Below, piece after piece: positions 45,696-54,388 of a stretch of 64,000 bases of DNA (position 1 is its first letter; each line of letters starts with the position of its first letter). This stretch comes from Anaerofustis sp. (lineage in GTDB: Bacteria > Bacillota > Clostridia > Eubacteriales > Anaerofustaceae), in the NCBI RefSeq assembly GCF_019420015.1, contig NZ_JAHZIA010000008.1, positions 256,899-320,898 on the forward strand. The letters run 5' to 3'. Made by a program: the position numbers and the translations under genes. A model generated the notes under the pieces. That model was given only the letters and a program-made list of their open reading frames with translations. It ran no database searches and was not told the origin of the DNA.

Positions 45696-46143
45696 ATTTA
45701 CCTCCATTTAATAACTCAACATCTCTGGTTATTTCATAAAAAATATTTATCGCCGATTTTGCTTTTTCTTTCCCCAATACATTTACAAGGCGTTTTATAT
45801 GCTCTAAAACAATTCTGTATTCCTTTTGATAAACTTTTAATCCATTTTCACTGAGAGAAATAAAAACCAAACGTCTATCTTCGTTAATTTTATTTTTTAG
45901 TATTATATTTTTTCTTTCCATCCCATTAATTACTTTATTAACTTGCGATTTTAACATATTAGTTTTTGAACATATATCTTTTATCGGCAAACCGAGAATA
46001 TTCCCATTTAAATTTTTTTCTTTATAAAGAATATGGCATATAAGACCTTCATTGAAAGACATATTTATCATATATCTATTATTTTTAAGCACTGTTGAGA
46101 AATTAATCCACGCATCTAAAAAATTTTCAGCTAAAAAGCTCAT
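45673..46143 (-). CDS. MarR family transcriptional regulator
   Basis: A protein of 156 aa with the MarR winged helix (LPIKDICSKTNMLKSQVNKVINGMERKNIILKNKINEDRRLVFISLSENG). It overlaps the downstream DegV gene by 23 bp, so the two are translationally coupled. FabT, a MarR protein, controls fatty-acid synthesis in streptococci and responds to acyl-ACP made through the Fak system; a related role here is inference from this pairing. GGGAGGG precedes the ATG. Confidence 0.85.
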   Translation of the reverse strand: MSFLAENFLDAWINFSTVLKNNRYMINMSFNEGLICHILYKEKNLNGNILGLPIKDICSKTNMLKSQVNKVINGMERKNIILKNKINEDRRLVFISLSENGLKVYQKEYRIVLEHIKRLVNVLGKEKAKSAINIFYEITRDVELLNGGKYEHKNTN

Positions 46144-46159
46144 AAACCCTCCCGATTTA

Positions 46160-46181
46160 GTTCACAAAGTAAACAATTGTT
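46160..46181 (-). promoter_or_regulatory. possible operator for the MarR-DegV pair
   Basis: An imperfect dyad GTTCAC-AAA-GTAAAC (46160-46174, one mismatch) overlaps the perfect palindrome AACAATTGTT (46172-46181), 17 bp upstream of the marR start. Confidence 0.4.
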
Positions 46182-46307
46182 TTTCATTATATTAAAAATA
46201 ATATTTTTTGTCAAATATAAATAATCTTTATATCAATTATCAATAAAGTAAAAAATATAACAATTACATTTATCCTACATTTTAAAATACAACTTATACA
46301 TAAAAAA

Positions 46308-46355
46308 TAACGTATAGCATAAATTGAATTTATATCAAATTACAACTATACGTTA
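46308..46355 (-). terminator. probable terminator of the rplI-dnaB operon
   Basis: TAACGTATAG and CTATACGTTA pair perfectly around a 28-nt loop. On the minus strand the hairpin is followed by TTTTTT. The loop is long, so strength is uncertain. Confidence 0.45.
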
Positions 46356-46393
46356 ATTACATTTTAACTAATATAAATGAATAAATAAAAATA

Positions 46394-46978
46394 CTAATAT
46401 TCGTCATATGAACCATATTCAAATTCATAATCATCGTCATAGTTTATATCTTTTTTTACAGGAACTTCTTTTTTCCTTTTAATATTGTTTATAGATTTTG
46501 AAACCAATCCACTGCTTTTTTTCTTCTCAGGTTTTGCTCTTCTAGTTCCCGGTTCAGGATAATCTTCATCAACACTTGCTTTTATTTGCTGTGTTAAAGA
46601 CATATCCGCCTTTTCAAAATGCAAAGCTTCTCCGTCTTCATCTTCAATATCCAAAAAAGAACCGTAATCATTATTGATATTATTATCTTTCAAAGAATCA
46701 TACCCATTTTCTTTTGAAAGCTCGGTATAATCTTTATCATATTTCAATTCTTCTCTTATCTTTCCTATAGGAGAAGTATCTTCTTCTTCATAATATATCT
46801 CTTCTTCTAATAAATCTTTATTGTATTTTGTAAAGAAGAACAGTCCTGCAAAAACAATTAACCCCACGAGAATAAAAAATACATTTGCAAGAATGTATAA
46901 AACACCGCTGACCAACATTGTAACAGCTAAAGGGACCAATACTTTAAGGATAAAATCCTTCTCAAAAATATCTTTCAT
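46394..46978 (-). CDS. membrane protein with long acidic cytoplasmic tail, unknown
   Basis: A protein of 194 aa not recognised as a characterised family. Two adjacent hydrophobic helices (about 11-49) are followed by 145 residues of charged, probably disordered sequence: acidic patches, a basic stretch (RRAKPEKKK, NNIKRKKEVPVKK) and a closing DYDDDYEFEYGSYDEY-type acidic-tyrosine tail. It starts 12 bp after dnaB with GGAG upstream, so it is co-expressed with the replicative helicase. A link to replication is only positional. Confidence 0.6.
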   Translation of the reverse strand: MKDIFEKDFILKVLVPLAVTMLVSGVLYILANVFFILVGLIVFAGLFFFTKYNKDLLEEEIYYEEEDTSPIGKIREELKYDKDYTELSKENGYDSLKDNNINNDYGSFLDIEDEDGEALHFEKADMSLTQQIKASVDEDYPEPGTRRAKPEKKKSSGLVSKSINNIKRKKEVPVKKDINYDDDYEFEYGSYDEY

Positions 46979-46990
46979 TTACTTCATCTC

Positions 46991-48364
46991 CTATACTAAA
47001 TTGTCATCACTGTATGCTTCCCCGCTTGTGGGGTCATCTTCAATGGTAATAAATTTTGTGTATTCTCCATGGAATTTAAGCTTAACGGTTCCTACACTAC
47101 CGTTTCTGTGCTTTGCAATTATAACTTCTGTTGAGTCATCTTCACTCTCTTGATTATAATATTTATCTCTGTAAAGCAGCATTACAAGGTCCGCATCCTG
47201 TTCTATCGCTCCGGATTCTCTAAGGTCCGAAAGCATAGGTCTTTTATTTGTTCTTGCCTCAGGACCACGGGATAACTGACTTAAAGCTATAACCGGACAT
47301 TCCAACTCTTTTGCGATTGACTTCAGAGTTCTAGATATTATGGAAATTTCCTGCTGTCTGCTTTCGCTTCTTTCGTTTATCGTCATCAGCTGCAAGTAGT
47401 CTATTATTATCAAATCAAGACCTTCCGTAGCCTTAAGCTTTCTGCACTTTCTTCTTAGTTCTCCTACTGAAATTCCCGACGTATCGTTTATAAATAATTT
47501 CACGTCTTTCTCTCTGATATCTCTTACTGTATCATATAAGTTTGACCATTCGCTCGGGAAAATATTCGCTATCCTAAGTCTTGACGAATCTACTTCTGCT
47601 TCCCCCGACATAATCCTGTTGGCAAGTTGCCTTGTAGGCATCTCAAGAGAAAAAATCGCAACGGATTTATTATGTCTGATCGATGCATTTTGCGCTATAT
47701 TTACCGCCAATGCAGTTTTACCCATACTCGGTCTTGCAGCAATAAGAACAAAATCACCCTTTTGAAATCCCGAAGTTATATCATCTATTGCCTCAAATCC
47801 GGATGGAACTCCTATTACCTTTTCATCTAATTTTTGAATTCTGTTAAGTTCGTTTACTGCATCACTGACGGCATCGGATAATTTTGTAAAATCCGTGGCA
47901 TTGTTATCCATCGAAATATTATAAACAGATCTTTGAGCACTCTCTATCATATCGGACGCATCGCTTACATCGGTATAACACCTGTCTATTACATCCCCAA
48001 GCTCCCTTATAAGTCTGCGCCTTATTGACTTCTCTTTTATTATTTCACAATAATTTTCAATATTGTTTGTAGATACAACGCTGTCTCCGATTTTTGTCAA
48101 AAACTCATATCCGCCGATTTTATCGAACACATCATTTTCTTTAAGTTCATTTGAAAGTGTAAGAGTATCAACGGCTTTGCCTCGTTGAGATAATGATAAT
48201 ATTGATTTATATACCCATCTATGTTCTCCATCATAAAAGTCATCCTCACTTAGAACTTCTCTTACAATACTTATGGTTTCACTGTCTATTAACATGCAGC
48301 CGAGAACACACCTCTCGGCATCGCTATTGTGAGGCATAACCTTTAAATTTAATTTATCTGCCAA
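46991..48364 (-). CDS. dnaB: replicative DNA helicase DnaB
   Basis: A protein of 457 aa. The N-terminal helical domain opens with MPHNSDAERCVLGCMLIDSE. The RecA-like helicase domain has Walker A ARPSMGKTA, Walker B LDLIIIDYLQLM and the arginine-rich EIDADLVMLLYRD-type block (here GAIEQDADLVMLLYRDKYY). It unwinds DNA at the fork. The start is TTG at 48364 with AAGGAG upstream. Order rplI-dnaB is conserved in Firmicutes. Confidence 0.96.
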   Translation of the reverse strand: MADKLNLKVMPHNSDAERCVLGCMLIDSETISIVREVLSEDDFYDGEHRWVYKSILSLSQRGKAVDTLTLSNELKENDVFDKIGGYEFLTKIGDSVVSTNNIENYCEIIKEKSIRRRLIRELGDVIDRCYTDVSDASDMIESAQRSVYNISMDNNATDFTKLSDAVSDAVNELNRIQKLDEKVIGVPSGFEAIDDITSGFQKGDFVLIAARPSMGKTALAVNIAQNASIRHNKSVAIFSLEMPTRQLANRIMSGEAEVDSSRLRIANIFPSEWSNLYDTVRDIREKDVKLFINDTSGISVGELRRKCRKLKATEGLDLIIIDYLQLMTINERSESRQQEISIISRTLKSIAKELECPVIALSQLSRGPEARTNKRPMLSDLRESGAIEQDADLVMLLYRDKYYNQESEDDSTEVIIAKHRNGSVGTVKLKFHGEYTKFITIEDDPTSGEAYSDDNLV

Positions 48365-48403
48365 TTTTGACTCCTTACTTTCATAAAATTTATGATAATA
48401 CTT

Positions 48404-48847
48404 TTATTCTCCTACAACATTTATTGAAACATTTGCTTCTACATCTTCAAATAATTTTATCTTTATTTTATGCTCGCCTTTTGTCTTTATGTTATCCATA
48501 ACGATTTTTCTTTTATCTATCTCTATACCGCTTGCGTCTTTAATTGCAACGCTCACGTCCATTGAGGTTACAGAACCGTATAATTTACCGTCCGGTCCTG
48601 TTTTCGTTTTTAAATCAACTTTGATTTTTTCAAGTTTTTCTTTTGATTTTTTTGCTTCTTCGATAAGCTTTGCTCTGTTTTCCTTTTCAAGCCTTATCTC
48701 TTCTTCCAGTTTATCTATATTAGCTTTTGTAGCCTCTACCGCTTTTTGGTTTTTAAGTAAAAAGTTATTTGCATAACCGGTCTTAACATTCTTTATTTCT
48801 CTTCTTTTTCCGATACCTTTGATATCTTCAAGCAATATTACCTTCAC
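48404..48847 (-). CDS. rplI: 50S ribosomal protein L9
   Basis: A protein of 147 aa with the L9 N-terminal signature MKVILLEDIKGIGKRREIKNVKTGYANNFLL, a long charged central helix (about 45-80) and a C-terminal domain containing GKLYGSVTSMDV. It is a component of the large ribosomal subunit. The start is GTG at 48847 with AGGAGGGG upstream. It heads the rplI-dnaB operon. Confidence 0.96.
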   Translation of the reverse strand: MKVILLEDIKGIGKRREIKNVKTGYANNFLLKNQKAVEATKANIDKLEEEIRLEKENRAKLIEEAKKSKEKLEKIKVDLKTKTGPDGKLYGSVTSMDVSVAIKDASGIEIDKRKIVMDNIKTKGEHKIKIKLFEDVEANVSINVVGE

Positions 48848-48970
48848 GCATACCCCTCCTATTATATTTAATAATTAGTATTATATCATAATTTATATTA
48901 AAATAAGAAGAAATTTACATTAAAGAAAAATTAATTATAGTGTAAAAACTTCTTTGTATGATATACTTTC

Positions 48971-48999
48971 TTGACTAATGAATCCAAAAAAAGTAAAAT
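48971..48999 (+). promoter_or_regulatory. promoter of gatC-ispE
   Basis: TTGACT (48971-48976) and TAAAAT (48994-48999) are 17 nt apart, giving a leader of about 60 nt before gatC. Confidence 0.65.
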
Positions 49000-49066
49000 A
49001 TATTAATAATATTTATATTGTAATTGTTCATTTTATATTAAATTCAAATTTATAAAGGAGATTAAC

Positions 49067-49351
49067 ATGAAAGTAAATAAAGAAGATGTTTTATATACAG
49101 CCTCTTTGGCAAAAATCAACATAAGCGAAGAAGACGCTGAAAAATACACAGAAACATTGCAAAAACAGTTGGAATATGCAAAATCTTTGGACAATATCGA
49201 CACAGAAAACATAAAACCTTTGGCTCATGTTCTAAATTTGGAAAACGTAGTAAGAGAAGACAAGATAAAAGAAGGACTTAGCATAGACGAAGCATTGCAA
49301 AATGCACCAAGCAAAGACGAAAGATGCATTAACGTACCAAAAATGTTATAA
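49067..49351 (+). CDS. gatC: Asp/Glu-tRNA amidotransferase subunit C
   Basis: A protein of 94 aa with the GatC pattern: VLYTASLAKINISEEDAEKYTETLQKQLEYAKSLDNIDTENIKPLAHVLNLENVVREDKI and a C-terminal APSKDERCINVPKML. It stabilises GatA in the complex that converts Glu-tRNAGln or Asp-tRNAAsn to the amidated form. gatA and gatB are not adjacent, in contrast to the common gatCAB order; ispE follows instead by 16 bp. AAGGAG precedes the ATG. Confidence 0.92.
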   Translation: MKVNKEDVLYTASLAKINISEEDAEKYTETLQKQLEYAKSLDNIDTENIKPLAHVLNLENVVREDKIKEGLSIDEALQNAPSKDERCINVPKML

Positions 49352-49367
49352 AAAACGAAGGTAAAAA

Positions 49368-50255
49368 ATGGATAAAATACAAATTAAAATACCTGCGAAG
49401 GTAAACCTCGGCCTTGATATAGTAAGGAAAAGAGAAGATAATTATCATGATATAAAAACAGTAATGCATTCCATAAATATATATGATTATCTGACTTTCG
49501 AAAAATCCGATAATATTTCCATTACCTGCAATCATAACGAAGTCCCGAGAGATGAAAGCAATATAGTTTATAAATGTATAAAAACAATAAGCGAATTAAC
49601 AGACAATAAACATAAACTGTTATCCGTACACATAGAAAAAAGAATACCTGTATGTGCAGGTCTTGGCGGAGGAAGTGCAAACGGAGCAGCTGCACTTATT
49701 GCATATAATAAAATTTACGAACTAAACCTGACAAAAGAAGAGTTATGCAAAATAGGGAGCAAAATAGGTGCGGACATTCCTTTTTTAATTCACAGCGGAG
49801 CAGGTCTATGTGAAGGAATAGGAGAAAAAATACGACCTATTTACCCTTATATTCCGTGCTACATCGTATTATGCAAACCGGACTTCGGAGTAAGCACAAA
49901 ATTTGCATACGACTTAATAGACAATGCAAAAGAACTTTTAAGGCCGGATTTTACATCTCTAATGTCAGGACTTCTGGAAGCGGATAAAAAGAAACTGAAA
50001 AAAGGACTGATAAATGTATTTGAACCTTTTGTATTGGAAAAATATCCGGAAGTAAAATACATAAAAGATAAATTTGAAAAACTCGATGCCATAGGAGTAC
50101 AAATGAGCGGTTCCGGTCCGAGCGTTTTTGCCCTTTACGACAGTCTTTCAAAGGCACAATATGCATACGAAGCATTTCGTAAAGAATATGATACCGTATT
50201 TTTAACAAATTTCACGGAAAGTGAAAATGCACTTCTTACATATGAATTAAAATAA
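49368..50255 (+). CDS. ispE: 4-diphosphocytidyl-2-C-methyl-D-erythritol kinase
   Basis: A protein of 295 aa of the GHMP kinase family. It has IPAKVNLGLDIVRKREDNYHDIKTVMHSI at the N-terminus, the ATP loop IPVCAGLGGGSANGAAALIAYN and the C-terminal QMSGSGPSVFALYD. It phosphorylates CDP-methylerythritol in the non-mevalonate isoprenoid pathway. The GHMP loop reads GGSANGAA rather than the more common GGSSDAA. It is the second gene after gatC, ending in a terminator. Confidence 0.94.
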   Translation: MDKIQIKIPAKVNLGLDIVRKREDNYHDIKTVMHSINIYDYLTFEKSDNISITCNHNEVPRDESNIVYKCIKTISELTDNKHKLLSVHIEKRIPVCAGLGGGSANGAAALIAYNKIYELNLTKEELCKIGSKIGADIPFLIHSGAGLCEGIGEKIRPIYPYIPCYIVLCKPDFGVSTKFAYDLIDNAKELLRPDFTSLMSGLLEADKKKLKKGLINVFEPFVLEKYPEVKYIKDKFEKLDAIGVQMSGSGPSVFALYDSLSKAQYAYEAFRKEYDTVFLTNFTESENALLTYELK

Positions 50256-50257
50256 AC

Positions 50258-50288
50258 AAAAAGCAGTTATGAAAAATAACCGCTTTTT
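50258..50288. terminator. terminator of gatC-ispE
   Basis: A 13-bp stem with one A:C mismatch and a GAAAA loop, then TTTTTTT. Confidence 0.75.
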
Positions 50289-50306
50289 TTATTAAAATTA
50301 ACATAG

Positions 50307-51092
50307 TTAATAACAACCAGACAATAATATATCAATCATTTCACTTACGGCATTTTCGTTGTTTGTCTTTGACAAAACAAACTTTGCCGCATTTTTTGCC
50401 GTATCCGATGCATTCTTAACGGCAAAAGAATACTTTGTATTTTGAAGTAATTCAATATCACTGTCTTGATCCCCTATAGTTGCCACTTCATTTGAACTTA
50501 CACCATAATAATCCATAAGTACGGTTAATCCTGTAAATTTATTTACTTTCGTCGGGCGTATATCATAAACATTTCTGTCAACCGTGCCGTACATTGAAGA
50601 AGGAAGGTAACTTATAAGATAGTCAAGATCTTTCTCATCTTCAAAACGCACTGATATTCTGTAACAATTTTTAAGATTCTTCAAGTCACCTTTTATCAAA
50701 GAATCTTCTTTTATCCATGTGGTTATATCCTTATAAAGCGCTCCCTTTTTGTCATAAAAGTATCCGTCTTTATTTAAAGGCATAAATTCTCGGTTATCTT
50801 TTTCAAATTTTTTAACCAGATAAGCATAAACATCATTGTCTATTGTAACAAGCTCCTTGCAACCTTCCTTATAATCAATCATGATTGCACCGTTTACACC
50901 TATATGTTTGTACCCATATAAATCCAATTGTTTTACTACAGGCTCTATTGATTCCGTATTTCTTCCTGAAATAATACTTACAATAATATTACAATCAACA
51001 CATTTTTTTATTGACTCTTCATCTTTCTTTGATATCGTTCCGTCATCTCTGACAAGAGTTTTGTCCAAATCCAAAACAAGAAGTTTAACCAT
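50307..51092 (-). CDS. Cof-type HAD phosphatase
   Basis: A protein of 261 aa of the HAD superfamily with a C2B cap. Motif I is LVLDLDKTL, motif II is SIISGR, a Lys in PTKVNKFTGL serves motif III and motif IV is TIGDQDSDIELL. The type includes sugar phosphatases and other broad-range phosphatases; the substrate is unknown. It begins 2 bp after the second HAD gene with GGGGGA, so the pair forms an operon. Confidence 0.9.
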   Translation of the reverse strand: MVKLLVLDLDKTLVRDDGTISKKDEESIKKCVDCNIIVSIISGRNTESIEPVVKQLDLYGYKHIGVNGAIMIDYKEGCKELVTIDNDVYAYLVKKFEKDNREFMPLNKDGYFYDKKGALYKDITTWIKEDSLIKGDLKNLKNCYRISVRFEDEKDLDYLISYLPSSMYGTVDRNVYDIRPTKVNKFTGLTVLMDYYGVSSNEVATIGDQDSDIELLQNTKYSFAVKNASDTAKNAAKFVLSKTNNENAVSEMIDILLSGCY

Positions 51093-51094
51093 AT

Positions 51095-51745
51095 TTATTC
51101 CCCCTGCACTATTTTTATCAAATCCATTGGGTTTTGAATATGATATTCAACTTTACAATTCCTTTTTTCTTCATCATTCCCATACCCATAATCGGCCATT
51201 ACGGAATCCGTCCCGTTTTTATGCCCTCCGATTATATCCGTGGGTTTATCTCCTATCATCAACACTTCTTTAGGGTTATGTATATTCATTTTTTCCATTA
51301 CTTCTCTTACCAAATCGGATTTTTCTCCTCTGGTCTGCATGGTATCCTGGGCAACAACCACTTGAAAGAACTTTTCGATATTAAAATATTCTATTTGCAA
51401 TTTCACATTTTCTATAGGTTTATTGGAAGCAATCGCCATTTTTATTCCCATTGATTTTAAAGACACAAGCATTTCATATACTCCTTCATATAAGGAAGCT
51501 TCAAAACATCCATGTTCCTGTACATATTTTCGATGTATCATTATCGCTTCTTTTCCCGTTTTTTCATCAAAGCCATACTTTTCTATTATCAACTTTGCAA
51601 AAGGAGGACCTATAAGTTTTTTTACATTTTCAATGCTTTCCTCTATTCCATACGTTCCGAGCGCTTTAACAAAACCTTTGGCTATTCCAAGCCATGAATC
51701 AACAATAACTCCGTCAAAATCAAATATTACAGTATTGTATTTCAT
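51095..51745 (-). CDS. HAD hydrolase, phosphoglycolate phosphatase-like
   Basis: A protein of 216 aa with HAD motif I VIFDFDGVIVDS, a helical C1 cap, motif II MAIASNKP, a Lys in QTRGEKSDL and motif IV MIGDKPTDIIGG. It belongs to the Gph/PpaX-type group; the substrate cannot be fixed. The start is placed at 51745 (MKYNTVIF) because AAGG is 6 nt upstream; an ATG two codons earlier is a possible alternative. Paired with the following Cof-type gene. Confidence 0.88.
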   Translation of the reverse strand: MKYNTVIFDFDGVIVDSWLGIAKGFVKALGTYGIEESIENVKKLIGPPFAKLIIEKYGFDEKTGKEAIMIHRKYVQEHGCFEASLYEGVYEMLVSLKSMGIKMAIASNKPIENVKLQIEYFNIEKFFQVVVAQDTMQTRGEKSDLVREVMEKMNIHNPKEVLMIGDKPTDIIGGHKNGTDSVMADYGYGNDEEKRNCKVEYHIQNPMDLIKIVQGE

Positions 51746-51918
51746 ATCCATCCTTCTTTCTCTATATGAGTATATTTTATAATAATCATCTTATTAATTC
51801 AAATATATGAATATAAAAAATCTGATTATATAAAAAAATTTAAAATAAAAAAATTTACATCACCTAAAATACCGACTACAAAAGCACTTTGGGAATATCA
51901 AGATAACCAAAAACAAGA

Positions 51919-51936
51919 AACACAATATATTGTGTT
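51919..51936 (+). promoter_or_regulatory. NrdR box upstream of nrdD
   Basis: AACACAATATATTGTGTT is a perfect palindrome matching the known NrdR consensus. It lies 9 bp upstream of the -35. NrdR represses ribonucleotide reductase genes when dATP is high. A second, weaker candidate overlaps the -10 region (51955-51970). Confidence 0.75.
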
Positions 51937-51945
51937 TTATTTCTA

Positions 51946-51975
51946 TTGACAAAAACATAATATACAATATATAAT
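51946..51975 (+). promoter_or_regulatory. promoter of the nrdD operon
   Basis: TTGACA (51946-51951) and TATAAT (51970-51975) match consensus exactly with an 18-nt spacer. The 260-bp gap before nrdD otherwise has only AT-rich DNA. Confidence 0.75.
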
Positions 51976-52041
51976 TAATATCAGTCAGCGAAATACTATA
52001 TAGCTCGTATATAATTTTATTAATATAAAGGGGATCGAATA

Positions 52042-54378
52042 ATGATAACAGAAATACTCAAAAGAGATGGCAGAACAGGTAAATACGAACAAAGAAAAAT
52101 AACCGATGCCATTTACAAAGCGGCGGAAGCAGCCGGAGGACAAGACTATGTAACAGCAAAAATGCTTTCAGATAAAGTTGATAAAATATTAAACGAAAAA
52201 TATGTCGATATGATACCGACTGTCGAACAGATACAGGATATAGTCGAAAAAACTTTAATAGAAAACGGACATGCAAAAACCGCAAAAAATTATATTCTAT
52301 ACAGAGCAGAAAGAAACAAAGTCAGAGAAATGAACACAAAGTTAATGAAAATTTATGAAGATCTGACATTTCAAAGCTCTATAGAGAACGATGTAAAAAG
52401 AGAAAATGCAAACATAAACGGCGATACGGCAATGGGTACCATGTTGAAATATGGCTCAGAAGGTGCCAAAAACTTTTATGAAATGTTTATCTTGGACGAA
52501 AAACATGCGGCTGCGCATGCAAAAGGAGATATTCATATTCATGACCTTGATTTTTATACTCTTACAACAACCTGCTGCCAAATAGATTTAACAAAACTGT
52601 TTAAAAACGGATTTTCTACAGGTAACGGATTTATAAGAGAACCCAAAGATATAAGAACATATTCGGCTCTTGCGTGTATTGCTATACAGTCAAATCAAAA
52701 TGATCAACATGGGGGACAAAGTATACCGAAGTTTGATTATGATTTAGCTGCAGGGGTAAAGAAAACTTATAAAAAAATTTATATAACAAACATGGGCAAA
52801 GCTCTTGAACTTCTTGCAAATATAGAAGAAGGCGAAAACACAGCAAAAACTATATATAAAAACATAGAAGAAAAATCAAGACTTTATCCAACTATTGATA
52901 AAAATGAAGAATTTTCGGTACTCGAAAGAAAAGAACTTGAAAATACCGTAACAAATAACAATATTGATGCACTTATATCATTCGCACAAAAAAGCAGCCT
53001 CAAAGAAACCGATAAGGCGACTTATCAAGCAATGGAAGCTTTAATTCACAATCTAAACACAATGCATTCCAGAGCAGGAGCACAAGTACCTTTCAGCTCA
53101 ATTAATTACGGAATGGATACATCAAGTGAAGGAAGAATGATAATAAAGAATATACTTCTTGCTACAAAAGCAGGACTTGGAAACGGCGAAACACCTATAT
53201 TCCCGGTTCAAATATTCAAAGTAAAAGAGGGTATAAATTATAATCCAGGAGATCCAAATTATGATTTATTCAAGCTTGCAATGGAAGTTTCAAGTGAGAG
53301 ACTGTTCCCTAACTTCTCATTTATAGACTCTCCTTTTAACCTTAAATATTACAAGGAAGGAGATCCTGATACCGAGATTGCATATATGGGATGCAGAACA
53401 AGAGTAATGGCAAATGTGGATAAAGAAAAAGAAATTGTTACAGGAAGAGGAAACCTTAGTTTTACATCTATAAACTTACCAAGACTTGCCATTGAAGCAA
53501 AAGGCAATATAGAAAAATTCTATTCTGATTTAGATAAAAAAATCGATTTATGTGTAGATCAACTTCTCCACAGATTTAAAATACAATGTTCAAAAACAGT
53601 CAGAAATTCTCCTTTTTTAATGGGTGAAGGAATATGGCTTGACTCTGAAAATTTAAAACCGGATGATACAGTCGGAGAAGTTCTAAAACACGGAACATTA
53701 ACAGTAGGATTTATAGGACTTGCGGAAACACTTACCGCTCTTGTCGGAAAGCACCACGGAGAAAGCGAAGAAAGTGAAAAACTCGGTCTTGATATAGTAT
53801 CTCATATGAGAGAAAAACTTGATGAAGTTACACAAAAAACACATCTAAACTTTTCACTGATTGCAACTCCGGCAGAAGGATTATCAGGAAGATTCGTAAG
53901 AATGGACCGAAAAAGATACGGAATTATAAAGGGAGTAACAGATAAAGATTATTACACAAACTCATTCCACGTACCTGTAGGATACGGAATAAGTGCTTTC
54001 GAAAAAATAAAGAAAGAAGCTCCTTTCCATGAACTTACAAACGGGGGACATATAACATATGTTGAACTTGACGGAGACACCACAAAAAATCTTGAAGCAT
54101 TCGAAAAAATAGTAAGATGTATGAAAGAAATGGGGCTTGGTTACGGAGCAATAAACCATCCCGTAGACAGAGACCCGGTATGCGGTTACAACGGTGTAAT
54201 ATATGATGAATGTCCATGTTGTCACAGAAAAGAAAGTGACACGGAAGTGCCATTCGAAAGAATAAGAAGAATCACGGGATATTTGGTTGGAACTTTAGAC
54301 AGATTTAACAATGGGAAAAGATCAGAGGAAGCAGATAGAGTTAAACATGAAATAAATTCCGAAATGGAAACTTTATAG
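52042..54378 (+). CDS. nrdD: anaerobic ribonucleoside-triphosphate reductase (class III)
   Basis: A protein of 778 aa. An N-terminal ATP-cone (about 4-95, KRDGRTGKYEQRKITDAIYKAA) gives allosteric control. The catalytic barrel has AHAKGDIHIHDLDFY, ACIAIQSNQNDQHGGQS and the PNFSFIDSPFN region. A cysteine cluster (Cys714, 724, 726, 727) precedes the glycyl-radical tail, with the radical Gly in RRITGYLVG at about residue 746. It makes dNTPs under anaerobic conditions and is activated by NrdG. Controlled by an NrdR box upstream. Confidence 0.95.
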   Translation: MITEILKRDGRTGKYEQRKITDAIYKAAEAAGGQDYVTAKMLSDKVDKILNEKYVDMIPTVEQIQDIVEKTLIENGHAKTAKNYILYRAERNKVREMNTKLMKIYEDLTFQSSIENDVKRENANINGDTAMGTMLKYGSEGAKNFYEMFILDEKHAAAHAKGDIHIHDLDFYTLTTTCCQIDLTKLFKNGFSTGNGFIREPKDIRTYSALACIAIQSNQNDQHGGQSIPKFDYDLAAGVKKTYKKIYITNMGKALELLANIEEGENTAKTIYKNIEEKSRLYPTIDKNEEFSVLERKELENTVTNNNIDALISFAQKSSLKETDKATYQAMEALIHNLNTMHSRAGAQVPFSSINYGMDTSSEGRMIIKNILLATKAGLGNGETPIFPVQIFKVKEGINYNPGDPNYDLFKLAMEVSSERLFPNFSFIDSPFNLKYYKEGDPDTEIAYMGCRTRVMANVDKEKEIVTGRGNLSFTSINLPRLAIEAKGNIEKFYSDLDKKIDLCVDQLLHRFKIQCSKTVRNSPFLMGEGIWLDSENLKPDDTVGEVLKHGTLTVGFIGLAETLTALVGKHHGESEESEKLGLDIVSHMREKLDEVTQKTHLNFSLIATPAEGLSGRFVRMDRKRYGIIKGVTDKDYYTNSFHVPVGYGISAFEKIKKEAPFHELTNGGHITYVELDGDTTKNLEAFEKIVRCMKEMGLGYGAINHPVDRDPVCGYNGVIYDECPCCHRKESDTEVPFERIRRITGYLVGTLDRFNNGKRSEEADRVKHEINSEMETL

Positions 54379-54388
54379 GAGGAAAAGA

